DNA of 42,748 bases from an uncultured Eubacteriales bacterium (GCA_900540545.1 UQGJ01000018.1:1-42748), one strand, 5' to 3'; shown: positions 1-7,382, counted from the first letter of the stretch. Notes: a model not told the origin generated them from the letters alone. Numbers and translations: made by a program.

Positions 1-62
1 GCAGCTCGTATTGGTCTGGCGCTGGAACAACTCCGGCTATCGCCCCTCGGCATATGACCGGG

Positions 63-185
63 CAAGACTTGGGAGTAGTTGCATTTTTCTTAGTGCAAAC
101 AAGCCGCCATTGGTCTGTACGCCTCTGTGTCCCCCCCTTGTCATTGCGAGCCAGTCCGCAGACTGGTGCGGCAATCCGCATCCCC
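63..185 (+). repeat. Dispersed composite intergenic repeat, copy 1
   Basis: The first 258 bases hold no convincing gene. They contain two conserved blocks. One runs from about 63 to 110 (CAAGACTTGGGAGTAGTTGC, then a GCAAACAAGCCGCCA block). The other is a palindromic block at about 141-185 with the arms CATTGCGAGCCAGTC and GACTGGTGCGGCAATC. The same blocks recur in the same order at about 12129-12361 and 22532-22665. The palindromic block resembles the CATTGCGA...GCAATCC repeats common in intergenic DNA of many bacteria. It lies directly upstream of the radical SAM gene and could end up in its leader. Confidence 0.75.
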
Positions 186-258
186 TGTCCCGCCCGCGGG
201 CGGCATTATCAATTCTCAATTTCCCCCGCCCAAATCTATCACCAACGAGGTACAACGA

Positions 259-2244
259 ATGAACACCCAATTCCTCCCCGTCTCAAAACAGGAGATCACC
301 GCCCGCGGCTGGGAGGAGTATGACTTCCTGCTCATCACCGGCGACGCCTACGTGGACCACCCCTCCTTCGGCCCGGCCATTATCTCCCGGGTCCTGGAAG
401 CCGAGGGCTACCGGGTGGCCATCCTCTCCCAGCCCGACTGGAAAAACCCTGCCGCCTTCGCCGCCCTGGGGCGCCCGCGGCTGGGGGTACTGATTTCCGG
501 CGGTAACATCGACTCCATGGTGGCCCACTACACCGTGGCCAAGCGCCGCCGCAGCACCGACGCCTACTCCCCCGGCAACAAGATGGGCCTGCGCCCCGAC
601 CGGGCCACCATTGTCTACGCCAACTGCGTCCGCCAGGTCTTTGGGGACATCCCCCTCATCATTGGCGGCCTGGAGGCCAGTCTCCGCCGCTTCGCCCACT
701 ACGACTACTGGGAGGACAAGGTCCGCCGCTCCATCCTCTTCGACAGCCAGGCCGACCTGCTGGTCTACGGCATGGGGGAGACGGCGACAAGGGAAATCGC
801 ATCCCGGCTGGCCTCCGGCACCCCCGTCTCGGAAATCACGGATGTGAAGGGGACCTGCTTTGCGGCCAGCCACCCCGGCCAGTGCGCCTACCCCATGGTG
901 GAGGTCCCCGCCTTCGAGACCGTGGCCGCCGACCAGCGGGCCTATGCCGAGGCCAACATGGTGGAGTACAACGAGCACGACCCCATCGTGGGCAAGGCCG
1001 TCCTCCAGAAGCACGGGGACAGGCTCCTGGTGTGCAACCCGCCCGCCATGCCCCTCACCACCGCCGAACTGGACACGGTGTTCGAGCTGCCGTATACCAA
1101 GGAGCCCCACCCCATGTACGACGACCAGGGCGGTGTGCCCGCCATTGAGGAGGTTCGCTTCTCGGTCATCCACAACCGGGGCTGCTTCGGGGCCTGCAAC
1201 TTCTGCTCCCTGGCCTTCCACCAGGGGCGCATCATCTCCTCCCGCAGCCACGAAAGCGTGGTCCGGGAGGTGGAGGCCCTGACCAAGCACCCCGGCTTCA
1301 AGGGCTACATCCACGACGTGGGCGGCCCCACGGCCAACTTCCGCCGCCCCGCCTGCAAAAAGCAGATGAAGGCGGGGCTGTGCAAGAACCGGGCCTGTCT
1401 GGCCCCCGAGCCCTGCCCCAACCTGGACGCCGACCACACCGACTATCTTCTGCTCCTGCGGAAGCTGCGGGCCGTCCCCGGCGTGAAAAAGGTGTTCATC
1501 CGCTCCGGCATCCGCTTTGACTTTATGATGAAGGACCCCAACGGGGAGTTCTTCGCCGAGCTGGTCCAGCACCACGTCTCCGGCCAGCTCAAGGTGGCCC
1601 CGGAGCACTGCGCCAACGCCGTGCTGGACGAGATGGGCAAGCCCCACATCGAGGCGTACGAGAAGTTCCGCCAGAAGTACGAGCGGCTCAACCAACGCTA
1701 TGGCAAGGAGCAGTATCTGGTCCCCTACCTCATGTCCTCCCACCCCGGCTGTACCCTGGACGACGCGGTCCACCTGGCCGAGTGGCTGAACAAGTCCGGC
1801 CGCCAGCCGGAGCAGGTCCAGGACTTCTATCCCACGCCGGGGACCCTGTCCACCTGCATGTACTACACCGGCCTGGACCCCCGGACCATGAAGCCGGTGT
1901 TCGTCCCCACCCAGGCCCACGACAAGGCCATGCAGCGGGCGCTGATGCAGTGGAAGCGCCCGGAAAAGCGCCCCCTTGTGCTGGAAGCCCTCCGCCGGAC
2001 CCACCGGGAGGATCTGATCGGCTTCGGCAAGGGCTGTCTTCTCCGCCCCGACCGCCCCGCCCAGGGCGGCGGCAAGCCCGCGGGGAAGCCCGCCGGAAAG
2101 CCTAAGAAGGGCAGACCCGAGGACCAGAAGCTGAAGCAGAAGGGCAAGCGGGTGGAACACAACGAGGGCGGCGGCAAGCGCAAGGCCGGCTGGGCCAAGC
2201 CCAAGCCGAAGAAGAATAGCAAGCCCGTGAAGGGAAAGCGGTAA
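259..2244 (+). CDS. ygiQ: YgiQ family radical SAM protein
   Basis: The product is 661 residues and belongs to the YgiQ/UPF0313 family of radical S-adenosylmethionine proteins, whose reaction is unknown. The radical SAM [4Fe-4S] ligand motif is visible as CFGACNFC (Cys309, Cys313, Cys316), inside NRGCFGACNFCSLAFHQGR. Upstream lies the family's long N-terminal extension, including SPGNKMGLRPDRATIVYAN. The last 70 or so residues are a Lys/Arg/Gly/Pro-rich tail that looks disordered and could bind nucleic acid. The start at 259 (MNTQFLPVSKQ) is chosen because family homology begins there; the open frame continues upstream through repeat DNA that does not look coding. The gene stands alone and ends at a strong terminator shared with convergent trmO. 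Confidence 0.93.
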   Translation: MNTQFLPVSKQEITARGWEEYDFLLITGDAYVDHPSFGPAIISRVLEAEGYRVAILSQPDWKNPAAFAALGRPRLGVLISGGNIDSMVAHYTVAKRRRSTDAYSPGNKMGLRPDRATIVYANCVRQVFGDIPLIIGGLEASLRRFAHYDYWEDKVRRSILFDSQADLLVYGMGETATREIASRLASGTPVSEITDVKGTCFAASHPGQCAYPMVEVPAFETVAADQRAYAEANMVEYNEHDPIVGKAVLQKHGDRLLVCNPPAMPLTTAELDTVFELPYTKEPHPMYDDQGGVPAIEEVRFSVIHNRGCFGACNFCSLAFHQGRIISSRSHESVVREVEALTKHPGFKGYIHDVGGPTANFRRPACKKQMKAGLCKNRACLAPEPCPNLDADHTDYLLLLRKLRAVPGVKKVFIRSGIRFDFMMKDPNGEFFAELVQHHVSGQLKVAPEHCANAVLDEMGKPHIEAYEKFRQKYERLNQRYGKEQYLVPYLMSSHPGCTLDDAVHLAEWLNKSGRQPEQVQDFYPTPGTLSTCMYYTGLDPRTMKPVFVPTQAHDKAMQRALMQWKRPEKRPLVLEALRRTHREDLIGFGKGCLLRPDRPAQGGGKPAGKPAGKPKKGRPEDQKLKQKGKRVEHNEGGGKRKAGWAKPKPKKNSKPVKGKR

Positions 2245-2246
2245 CA

Positions 2247-2286
2247 AAAAAGAGCCTGGGTACCCGCCGGTACCCAGGCTCTTTTT
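2247..2286. terminator. Bidirectional intrinsic terminator
   Basis: A perfect 14-bp stem (arms 2251-2264 and 2269-2282, loop CGCC) is flanked by an A-run on the left and a T-run on the right. It can therefore stop transcription from the ygiQ-type gene (+) and from trmO (-). Confidence 0.93.
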
Positions 2287-2290
2287 GTAA

Positions 2291-2767
2291 TTAGAAGTTG
2301 AACTCACCACCCCAGTCAAACGCCCCGGAGGCCTCCCGGCTCATGGGCCAGTGGGCGCACCAGGCGGGCAGGGCGGGGGACTCCACCCGGTCCAGGCTGG
2401 GGGTGTAGGGCTTCAGGTCCAGCAGTGGGCTGCCGTCGTTGGCGTCCACGAAGTCCAAAACCAGCAGTCCCTCCTCGGGCCGGAGGTCCAGGACCTGTGC
2501 GCAGGACAGCGCAATGGGGTTGGGCCGGCGGGGGGAGCGGGTGGCAAAGACGCCCAGGGCATCCGGCCCCCGGCGGTAGGGGGATTCTTCGGTCAGGGTC
2601 CCACGGCACTCGGGCGTGTCGCAGCCGTCGAACCACCAGAAAAGCTGCACGTGGCTGAACCCCTCCAGCCCGGCCAGGGCGGGGCGGCAGTCGGCGTCGA
2701 TTTGGGCGAGAAAGGTTTCATTTTGGGCGTGAATGTGCCCGATGGGCCGCAAAGTCAGTTCGTTCAT
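2291..2767 (-). CDS. trmO: tRNA (N6-threonylcarbamoyladenosine(37)-N6)-methyltransferase TrmO
   Basis: The product is 158 residues and matches the TrmO/TsaA (VirR/YaeB-like) family, which methylates t6A37 in tRNAs that read ACY codons, using S-adenosylmethionine. The recognisable core is GVFATRSPRRPNPIALS followed by a conserved DANDGSPLLDLKPY segment, plus HVQLFWWFDGC near residue 60. It is the short form, lacking the C-terminal extension of the E. coli enzyme (235 residues). The start at 2767 (MNELTLRPIG) follows a TGAGGTGAG ribosome binding site; upstream in-frame codons overlap the promoter. It has its own promoter and is probably monocistronic. Confidence 0.92.
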   Translation of the reverse strand: MNELTLRPIGHIHAQNETFLAQIDADCRPALAGLEGFSHVQLFWWFDGCDTPECRGTLTEESPYRRGPDALGVFATRSPRRPNPIALSCAQVLDLRPEEGLLVLDFVDANDGSPLLDLKPYTPSLDRVESPALPAWCAHWPMSREASGAFDWGGEFNF

Positions 2768-2806
2768 AAGTCTCACCTCATGTTGTACTCCGGCGCCGGT
2801 GAGACC

Positions 2807-2834
2807 AGTATAGCGCAAGATTGGGATACTACAA
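2807..2834 (-). promoter_or_regulatory. Promoter of trmO
   Basis: On the minus strand, a -35 TTGTAG (2829-2834) and a -10 TATACT (2807-2812) are separated by 16 bp. They lie 40 bp upstream of the trmO start codon and just after the end of the van operon. Confidence 0.6.
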
Positions 2835-2854
2835 GAGGCAATTTGAAGAAGAGG

Positions 2855-3970
2855 TCACCGATAAATTCGCTCCACCCGCGCCCCCAGTCCCGCCAACAGC
2901 TCGTTGGGGATGGTCCCCGCCGCTGCCGCCACTGTGGAGGCATCCATACCGGGGCCGATGACTGTCGCCTCGTCGCCGGGGGAGACGCCCTCGATGCCGG
3001 TGACGTCCACCAGGGTCTGGTCCATGCACACCAGCCCCGCCACGGGGGCGGGCCGTCCGTGGACCAGCACCGACCCCGCCCCGAGGGACAGGCTCCGGGG
3101 CAGGCCGTCGGCGTAGCCTATGGAGAGGGCGGCCAGGGTGGTGGGCCGTTGGGCGGTGAAGGCCCGGTCGTAGCCCGCCGTGTCGCCGGGGGCCAGGGTA
3201 TGCAGGGAGGCCACCCGGCACTTCAGGGCCAGGGCGGGGCGGAGGCCGGGATCGGGACAGCCCTGGGGGCACACGCCGTAGAGGGCCAGGCCAGGCCGGG
3301 CCAGGCCGCAGGGGAGTCCGGGCCAGCACAGCACCCCCGCGCTGGCCTGGGTGTGCAGGACGCCGGGGTCCACCCCCCGCTTGCGCAGCTCCCCGGCCAG
3401 GGTGAAGAACCGCCGGAGCTGGAGAGCGGTAAATTCCCGGTCCGCCGGGGCGCACAGGTGGGTGTAAAGTCCCTCCGTCCGTAGAGCGCCGTAGAGGGCC
3501 TGGACCCCGTCGGTGTCGGACCAGTCCAGCCCCAGCCGGGCCATGCCCGTGTCCACCGCGGCGTGGACCCGCAGGGGGTGGGGGCACCGGGCCAGCTCCA
3601 GGGCGTGGGCCCGGTCGGCGGCGGTGAGGATGAGGTCGTGGGCGTAGGCGGCGCGGAACTCCTCGGGGAAGGCCCTGCCCAGGACCAGAATGTCCCCGGT
3701 GACGCCGCTCCGCCGGAGGTGGGCGCCCTCGGCCACGGTGGCCACGGCGAAGGACGCCACCCCCTCATCCGCGCAGGCCAGCCCCACCTGGGCGGCCCCG
3801 TGGCCGTAGCCGTCGGCCTTCACCACAGCCATCAGGCCGCAGGTCTGGGGCAGCAGCTCCCGCAGGACCCGGACGTTGTGGCGGACGGCATCCAGGTCTA
3901 TCTCGGCCCAGCAGCGTCCACGGAACGCCTGCCGGACCGCCGGGACGACAGGCGCTGTCTGCACAGGCAT
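2855..3970 (-). CDS. vanT: VanT-type serine/alanine racemase, catalytic part (separate ORF)
   Basis: The product is 371 residues, a PLP-dependent fold III racemase. Lys51 in VVKADGYGHG is the PLP lysine and Tyr267 (AGYDRAF) is the second catalytic base. Near the C-terminus, TIPNEL places Asn356 where alanine racemases carry Tyr354 (Geobacillus numbering); that Asn is characteristic of VanT serine racemases, so the predicted role is making D-Ser for VanG. In known VanT proteins this domain is fused behind a membrane acyltransferase-like domain. Here it has its own ATG with an AGGAGGGG site and overlaps the membrane ORF by 73 bp in another frame. It is the last gene of the vanG-vanXY-vanT operon. 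An ordinary alanine racemase is the main alternative. Confidence 0.85.
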   Translation of the reverse strand: MPVQTAPVVPAVRQAFRGRCWAEIDLDAVRHNVRVLRELLPQTCGLMAVVKADGYGHGAAQVGLACADEGVASFAVATVAEGAHLRRSGVTGDILVLGRAFPEEFRAAYAHDLILTAADRAHALELARCPHPLRVHAAVDTGMARLGLDWSDTDGVQALYGALRTEGLYTHLCAPADREFTALQLRRFFTLAGELRKRGVDPGVLHTQASAGVLCWPGLPCGLARPGLALYGVCPQGCPDPGLRPALALKCRVASLHTLAPGDTAGYDRAFTAQRPTTLAALSIGYADGLPRSLSLGAGSVLVHGRPAPVAGLVCMDQTLVDVTGIEGVSPGDEATVIGPGMDASTVAAAAGTIPNELLAGLGARVERIYR

Positions 3971-4890
3971 AGAACCCCTCCTAACAGGGCGGAGGCCAGG
4001 ACCACCGCCAGAAAATGGACCAGGGGCTGTTCCACCAGCAGGGGGACGGCCCCGATGAGCTTGGCAAAGCCCCGGACCAGCACGATGATCCAGGGGTGAA
4101 GCAGGTAGACCGCCGTGGCGAGGGGCCGCAGACCGGGCCGCGGGGGCAAGTCCAGGGCCAGAAGCCACCGAAAGAGGCACCAGGAGGCCAGGGGAAGGGT
4201 CAGGTACAGCACGCTGTACCGGGCCAGCCCTAGCTGCTGGACTATCAGCCCCTCGGCCAGCAGACAGACCAGGGAGAGCAGTGTCCCCACGGCGTAGCAC
4301 CGCCGGGAGAACCGGGGCGGATGCTTCGCCAGGGCCCAGCCCAGGGCCAGAAACAGCGGGGCCAGGAAGGGGCCATTCCGGGTCTGCCCCAGCAGGGGAA
4401 AGACCCCGTCCCATGCGCCCCGCAGCAGTCCCAGTCCGTAATAGCTGTCCCCGGTGAGGCCAATCAGGTACAGTAGCCCCGCCGCCGGCAGGACCCAGCG
4501 GGGCCGGCGGAGCAGCAGGGCCATCAGCCCCAGCCCCATCAGCAGGGCGGGGAAGTACCACAGGTGATAGAAGGTCCCGTCGAAGAGGAAAAAGCGCAGC
4601 CACGCCGCCGGGTCTGCGGGGAGGCCCTTGTAGAGGTTCAGGGGGAGGTAGAGCAGGATGGCTGCGCCGTACAGCAGACAGCTTTTCTTCCAGACTGGCC
4701 CGGGGGAGTCCTGCTCCAGCCGGGGCAGGACGAAATAGCCCGTGACCATGAAAAAGAAGGGGACGGCCAGCCGGGAGAAGATTTGGACCAGCACGTAGTC
4801 GGCCTGAGGGGCGAAGGCCAGGGGAGAGGTGTGGTTGGCCACCACCAGCAGGGCGGCGGCCAGCCGGAAGAGGTCCAGCCCGCCGGTCAT
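3898..4890 (-). CDS. VanT-type membrane (acyltransferase-3-like) protein
   Basis: The product is 330 residues, an integral membrane protein of the acyltransferase family 3 type with roughly ten hydrophobic segments. It matches the N-terminal half of VanT: DLFRLAAALLVVANHTSPL, SRLAVPFFFMVTGYFVL, FYHLWYFPALLMG, LIGLTGDSYYGLG and TRNGPFLAPLFLALG are in the same order as in VanC/VanG-type VanT. In those proteins this part is thought to handle L-serine uptake. The ORF stops at 3898, inside the racemase gene, so the usual VanT fusion is split into two coupled genes. Its ATG overlaps the stop of vanXY (ATGA). The split could be natural or the result of a frameshift; the downstream start with its own ribosome binding site favours natural. 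Confidence 0.83.
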   Translation of the reverse strand: MTGGLDLFRLAAALLVVANHTSPLAFAPQADYVLVQIFSRLAVPFFFMVTGYFVLPRLEQDSPGPVWKKSCLLYGAAILLYLPLNLYKGLPADPAAWLRFFLFDGTFYHLWYFPALLMGLGLMALLLRRPRWVLPAAGLLYLIGLTGDSYYGLGLLRGAWDGVFPLLGQTRNGPFLAPLFLALGWALAKHPPRFSRRCYAVGTLLSLVCLLAEGLIVQQLGLARYSVLYLTLPLASWCLFRWLLALDLPPRPGLRPLATAVYLLHPWIIVLVRGFAKLIGAVPLLVEQPLVHFLAVVLASALLGGVLCLCRQRLSSRRSGRRSVDAAGPR

Positions 4891-5447
4891 GACGCCCGCT
4901 CCCTGGCCCGCCAGTACTCGTCCAGGGTCTGCCCGCTCCGGGCCAGCTCCTTGGCGCAGGCGGCCCCCACGTAGCGGAAGTGCCACGGCTCATAGCCGAT
5001 GCCGGTGACGGCCTCCTTCCCCTGGGGGTAGCGGAGGATAAACCCAAACTCCGGCGCCAGCCGCCGGAAGGCACCGCATATACCGCTGTCCGGGAAGGAG
5101 GGGCGGATAAAGTCCAGGTCGGGCACGTTCTCTCCCAGGTCGATGGCAAGGCCGGTCTCGTGCTCACTGCACCCCGGCCGGGCCACATAGGTCTCGGTGA
5201 AGGCGGGGCCGTTGTCCCGGAGGGAGTCTGCCCAGAGCTGGACCTGCTCGTCGTGGGAGCGGTAGCCGCTCACCGGGACGATGGCGTCCCTGGCGTTCAG
5301 CGCCGACAGAAGCCGCTGGAGCTGGGCGGCGGCGGTGCGGTGGAGCAGGATGCCGGGGAACCGGGGGTCGGCGGGGACCAGGTCCGCCGGAGCGGGCCAT
5401 GCGGTCAGAGGGTGGTCCCGGCTGACCAGGAATGTGAAGTCATTCAT
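4887..5447 (-). CDS. vanXY: VanXY-type D,D-dipeptidase/D,D-carboxypeptidase
   Basis: The product is 186 residues, close to VanXYC (190). It is a zinc peptidase of the VanY/VanX (M15) class that removes D-Ala-D-Ala dipeptides and the terminal D-Ala from pentapeptide precursors. The zinc and catalytic motifs are SEHETGLAID (residues 94-103, with His96 and Asp103) and EPWHFRYVG (from Glu153, with His156). SGYRSHDEQ, VARPGCSEH and YGFILRYP-like (FGFILRYPQGK) blocks also match VanXY. There is no signal peptide, consistent with cytoplasmic VanXY. Start and stop overlap both neighbours by 4 bp (ATGA), so translation is coupled to vanG upstream and to the membrane ORF downstream. Confidence 0.88.
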   Translation of the reverse strand: MNDFTFLVSRDHPLTAWPAPADLVPADPRFPGILLHRTAAAQLQRLLSALNARDAIVPVSGYRSHDEQVQLWADSLRDNGPAFTETYVARPGCSEHETGLAIDLGENVPDLDFIRPSFPDSGICGAFRRLAPEFGFILRYPQGKEAVTGIGYEPWHFRYVGAACAKELARSGQTLDEYWRARERAS

Positions 5448-6490
5448 GCCGCCACCGCCGTTTCGATGAGCTTGTCCAGCAGGGCGGGGAAGTCCAGACC
5501 CGCCGCCTTCATCATGGAGGGGTAGCGGCTGTGGGCCGTGAAGCCGGGGATGGTGTTGACCTCGTTGAACACCAGCCGCCCGTCCGGGGTGAGAAAGAGG
5601 TCCACCCGGGCCAGCCCCGCGCACTCCAGCGCCCGGTAGACCGTCACCGCCGTGTCCTGGATGCGCCGGGTGGTGTCCGGGTCCACCCGGGCCGGGGTGT
5701 GGATCTGTGAGGTGATGAGGTTATACTTCTCCGTGTAGTCAAAAAAGCCGCCGGTCAGCTCGATTTCGTCGGGAACCCCCAGGGTCAGGCGGTCCCGGCC
5801 CAGCACGGCGCAGCCCACCTCGAAGCCGGGGACCGCCTCCTCGATGACCACCTTGGCGTCGTGCTCCAGGGCGGCGGAGACGGCGGCAAAGAGCTGGGAG
5901 GGGTCCGTGATGCGGCTGACCCCGAAGGAGGACCCGGCGTTGGCGGGCTTCACGAACCGGGGCCAGGCCAGCCCCGCCGTCCGGGCGGACAGGGCGGCAA
6001 AGTCCTCCCCGGCCCGAAAGACCGCCGATGCGGGGACCTCAACGCCCGCCGCCCGGACCACCCGGTGGGCCAGGTCCTTGTCCATGCACAGGGCCGAGGA
6101 CAGGCACCCGCAGCCCACCACCGGGATGCCGGCCAGCTCCAGCAGCCCCTGGACCGTGCCGTCCTCCCCGTTTTTGCCGTGAAGCACGGGGAAGGCCGCG
6201 TCCAGCGGGATTTCGGAGGGCCCGGCGGCGGAGAGGAGCAGCAGTCCGTGCAGCGCCCGGTCTGGCGAGAGGACGGCGGGAGTGCAGTGGTGGGTGTGCC
6301 AGGTGTCGTCCAGCAGGGCGTCGTAGGGCCCCGCGTAGTGGAACCAGCGCCCGTCCCGGGTGATACCCAGGGGGACGGGGGTGTATTTCTCCCGGTCCAG
6401 AGCGGTAAGGACCGCGTGGGCGGACTGGAGGGAGACCGGGTACTCCGGCGAACAGCCGCCGAAGAGAACGGCCAGAGACAGCTTGGACAT
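5444..6490 (-). CDS. vanG: D-alanine--D-serine ligase, VanG type
   Basis: The product is 348 residues, an ATP-grasp ligase. Blocks characteristic of VanG-type enzymes rather than housekeeping Ddl include EYPVSLQSAHAV (16-27), PLGITRDGRWFHYAG, FPVLHGKNGEDGTVQG (100-114), SSALCMDKDLAH (131-142) and FFDYTEKYNL (249-258), the last covering the EKY region seen in D-Ala-D-Ser ligases. The ATP and Mg sites are KPANAGSSFG (181-190) and FNEVNTIPGF (308-317). The product would terminate peptidoglycan precursors in D-Ala-D-Ser, which lowers glycopeptide affinity. It is first in the operon, with an AAGGAGG site. Specificity is inferred from motifs and from the vanXY-vanT context; a Ddl with relaxed specificity is the alternative. 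Confidence 0.9.
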   Translation of the reverse strand: MSKLSLAVLFGGCSPEYPVSLQSAHAVLTALDREKYTPVPLGITRDGRWFHYAGPYDALLDDTWHTHHCTPAVLSPDRALHGLLLLSAAGPSEIPLDAAFPVLHGKNGEDGTVQGLLELAGIPVVGCGCLSSALCMDKDLAHRVVRAAGVEVPASAVFRAGEDFAALSARTAGLAWPRFVKPANAGSSFGVSRITDPSQLFAAVSAALEHDAKVVIEEAVPGFEVGCAVLGRDRLTLGVPDEIELTGGFFDYTEKYNLITSQIHTPARVDPDTTRRIQDTAVTVYRALECAGLARVDLFLTPDGRLVFNEVNTIPGFTAHSRYPSMMKAAGLDFPALLDKLIETAVAA

Positions 6491-6492
6491 AA

Positions 6493-6581
6493 AAAACGCC
6501 TCCTTTTTCCCCAGTATACCCGGGGAGAAGGGAGGCGTTTTGACTTTGAACGGTCAGGTTTGTGAAGAATTTCGGTCGAAA
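6493..6581 (-). promoter_or_regulatory. vanG promoter/leader with inverted repeat over the ribosome binding site
   Basis: A perfect 11-bp inverted repeat (AAAACGCCTCC at 6493-6503, GGAGGCGTTTT at 6531-6541) encloses a -10-like TATACT on the minus strand (6513-6518) and an inner CCCC/GGGG pair. One arm is the vanG ribosome binding site. No good -35 sits at the right distance, which suggests an activated promoter or a regulator-bound operator. Upstream are two CGGTC motifs 22 bp apart (6551 and 6573), the second inside the palindrome TTTCGGTCGAAA (6570-6581). Roles are inferred. Confidence 0.45.
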
Positions 6582-6628
6582 CTGTGAAGGTATCGATAGA
6601 TTGGCTTGACACATCCGAAAAAAATATG

Positions 6629-6882
6629 TATGGGCGGCTTACGCCGCCCATAGGCTTATCAAAAAGTAGCTGAAGCCCACAACGGGGCGGGGGAGCTCGA
6701 GGGGGCGGCAGCCCGCCTCGAGTGGGATCGAATGCCCCGGAGCGCTTGTCAGACAAGCGCTCCGGCCTGTGTAACAGGGACTTTCCCGGCGGTCTTCCGC
6801 CGGGAAAGTATCGGCATTTTAGGCTGTCGGGGAAGTCCAAAGGACTTTTTGACAGCCTTATGGGCGGCTTACGCCGCCCATA
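6629..6882 (+). repeat. Multi-hairpin intergenic element, copy A
   Basis: This gene-free stretch between vanG and the lipoprotein gene holds a string of hairpins: 6629-6652 (TATGGGCGGC / GCCGCCCATA); a conserved GGGGCGGGGGAG...ATCGAATGCCCC core; 6737-6765 (14-bp arms, 1-base loop); 6781-6808 (CTTTCCCGGCGG / CCGCCGGGAAAG); about 6822-6858 (AGGCTGTC / GACAGCCT); and an exact second copy of the first hairpin at 6859-6882. The same element, with different but still self-complementary stems, occurs at 18399-18597. Confidence 0.8.
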
Positions 6883-6890
6883 AGCTGACG

Positions 6891-7274
6891 TTACCGCACC
6901 GCGTCGGCGATGTCGTCGCCCACGCGCTCGATGGCGCGGCCGGTGCCGCGCACCGCGCCGCGGACCACGTTCCCGGCCTCGTCCAGGCCGTTGCGCACGG
7001 TTTTGCCGGCGGCGCCGTCGGTCCCCTCCACCGCGCCGTCCCCGTTGGCCTCATAGTGGCCGTCGTCGTCGGTGGGGGCCACGCTGGGGGCCACACCGTC
7101 GGTGACGCCCGGGGTGTCGGTTGCGCCGGGGGTCGTGGTGTCGGTGGGACGCACCGTCTCCGTGGGGGCCACGGAGGGGGTGGGCGTCACCTTCGGGGCC
7201 TTGTTGCTGGTGCAGCCGGTGAGGGCGAAGGCCATGGCCAGGCCAAGGAACAGACTGATATGACTGCGTTTCAT
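6891..7274 (-). CDS. Small lipoprotein with Pro/Thr-rich linker
   Basis: The product is 127 residues. A signal peptide with a lipobox (ALTGC, lipidated Cys around residue 20) shows export and membrane anchoring. It is followed by a Thr/Pro/Val-rich low-complexity linker of about 45 residues (TPTPSVAPTETVRPTD type) and a C-terminal charged segment with DGAAGKTVRNGLDEAGNVV and GRAIERVGDDIADAVR, which looks amphipathic and helical. I do not recognise a catalytic domain. The start at 7274 follows a GGAGGAAGAGG site; in-frame codons further upstream run into the divergent perR promoter region. It is transcribed away from perR and is not obviously linked to the van operon. Confidence 0.8.
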   Translation of the reverse strand: MKRSHISLFLGLAMAFALTGCTSNKAPKVTPTPSVAPTETVRPTDTTTPGATDTPGVTDGVAPSVAPTDDDGHYEANGDGAVEGTDGAAGKTVRNGLDEAGNVVRGAVRGTGRAIERVGDDIADAVR

Positions 7275-7382
7275 TCCTCTTCCTCCTGCTCTTTCTCTTG
7301 AAAATTTATTCGGATTCCATCCGCTTGTTAGTATGCGTGGAGCGGTACCAATTACCCCCGGAAAATTTTTTTGAAAAGGGGC

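Noticed and set aside
283..2319. Long open frame on the minus strand opposite the radical SAM gene (and similar ones at 9337-11733, 14601-17321 and 38498-40603)
   Set aside because: In GC-rich DNA the strand opposite a real gene is often free of stops. These translations are low-complexity Gly/Val/His/Leu/Gln-rich strings with no recognisable domain, while the opposite strand encodes clear protein families.
3898..3970. Programmed -1 frameshift joining the two VanT halves
   Set aside because: The frames are in the right relation for -1, but I see no slippery heptamer in the overlap, and the racemase ORF has its own AGGAGGGG site and ATG. Translational coupling of two proteins is simpler. A sequencing indel remains possible.
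5444..6490. Housekeeping D-Ala-D-Ala ligase (Ddl)
   Set aside because: Several VanG-type sequence blocks and the vanXY and vanT neighbours in operon order favour D-Ala-D-Ser ligase.
6606..6634. Plus-strand promoter TTGACA-17-TATGGG transcribing element A
   Set aside because: The -35 is perfect but the -10 is poor and lies inside the first hairpin, so it may be chance.
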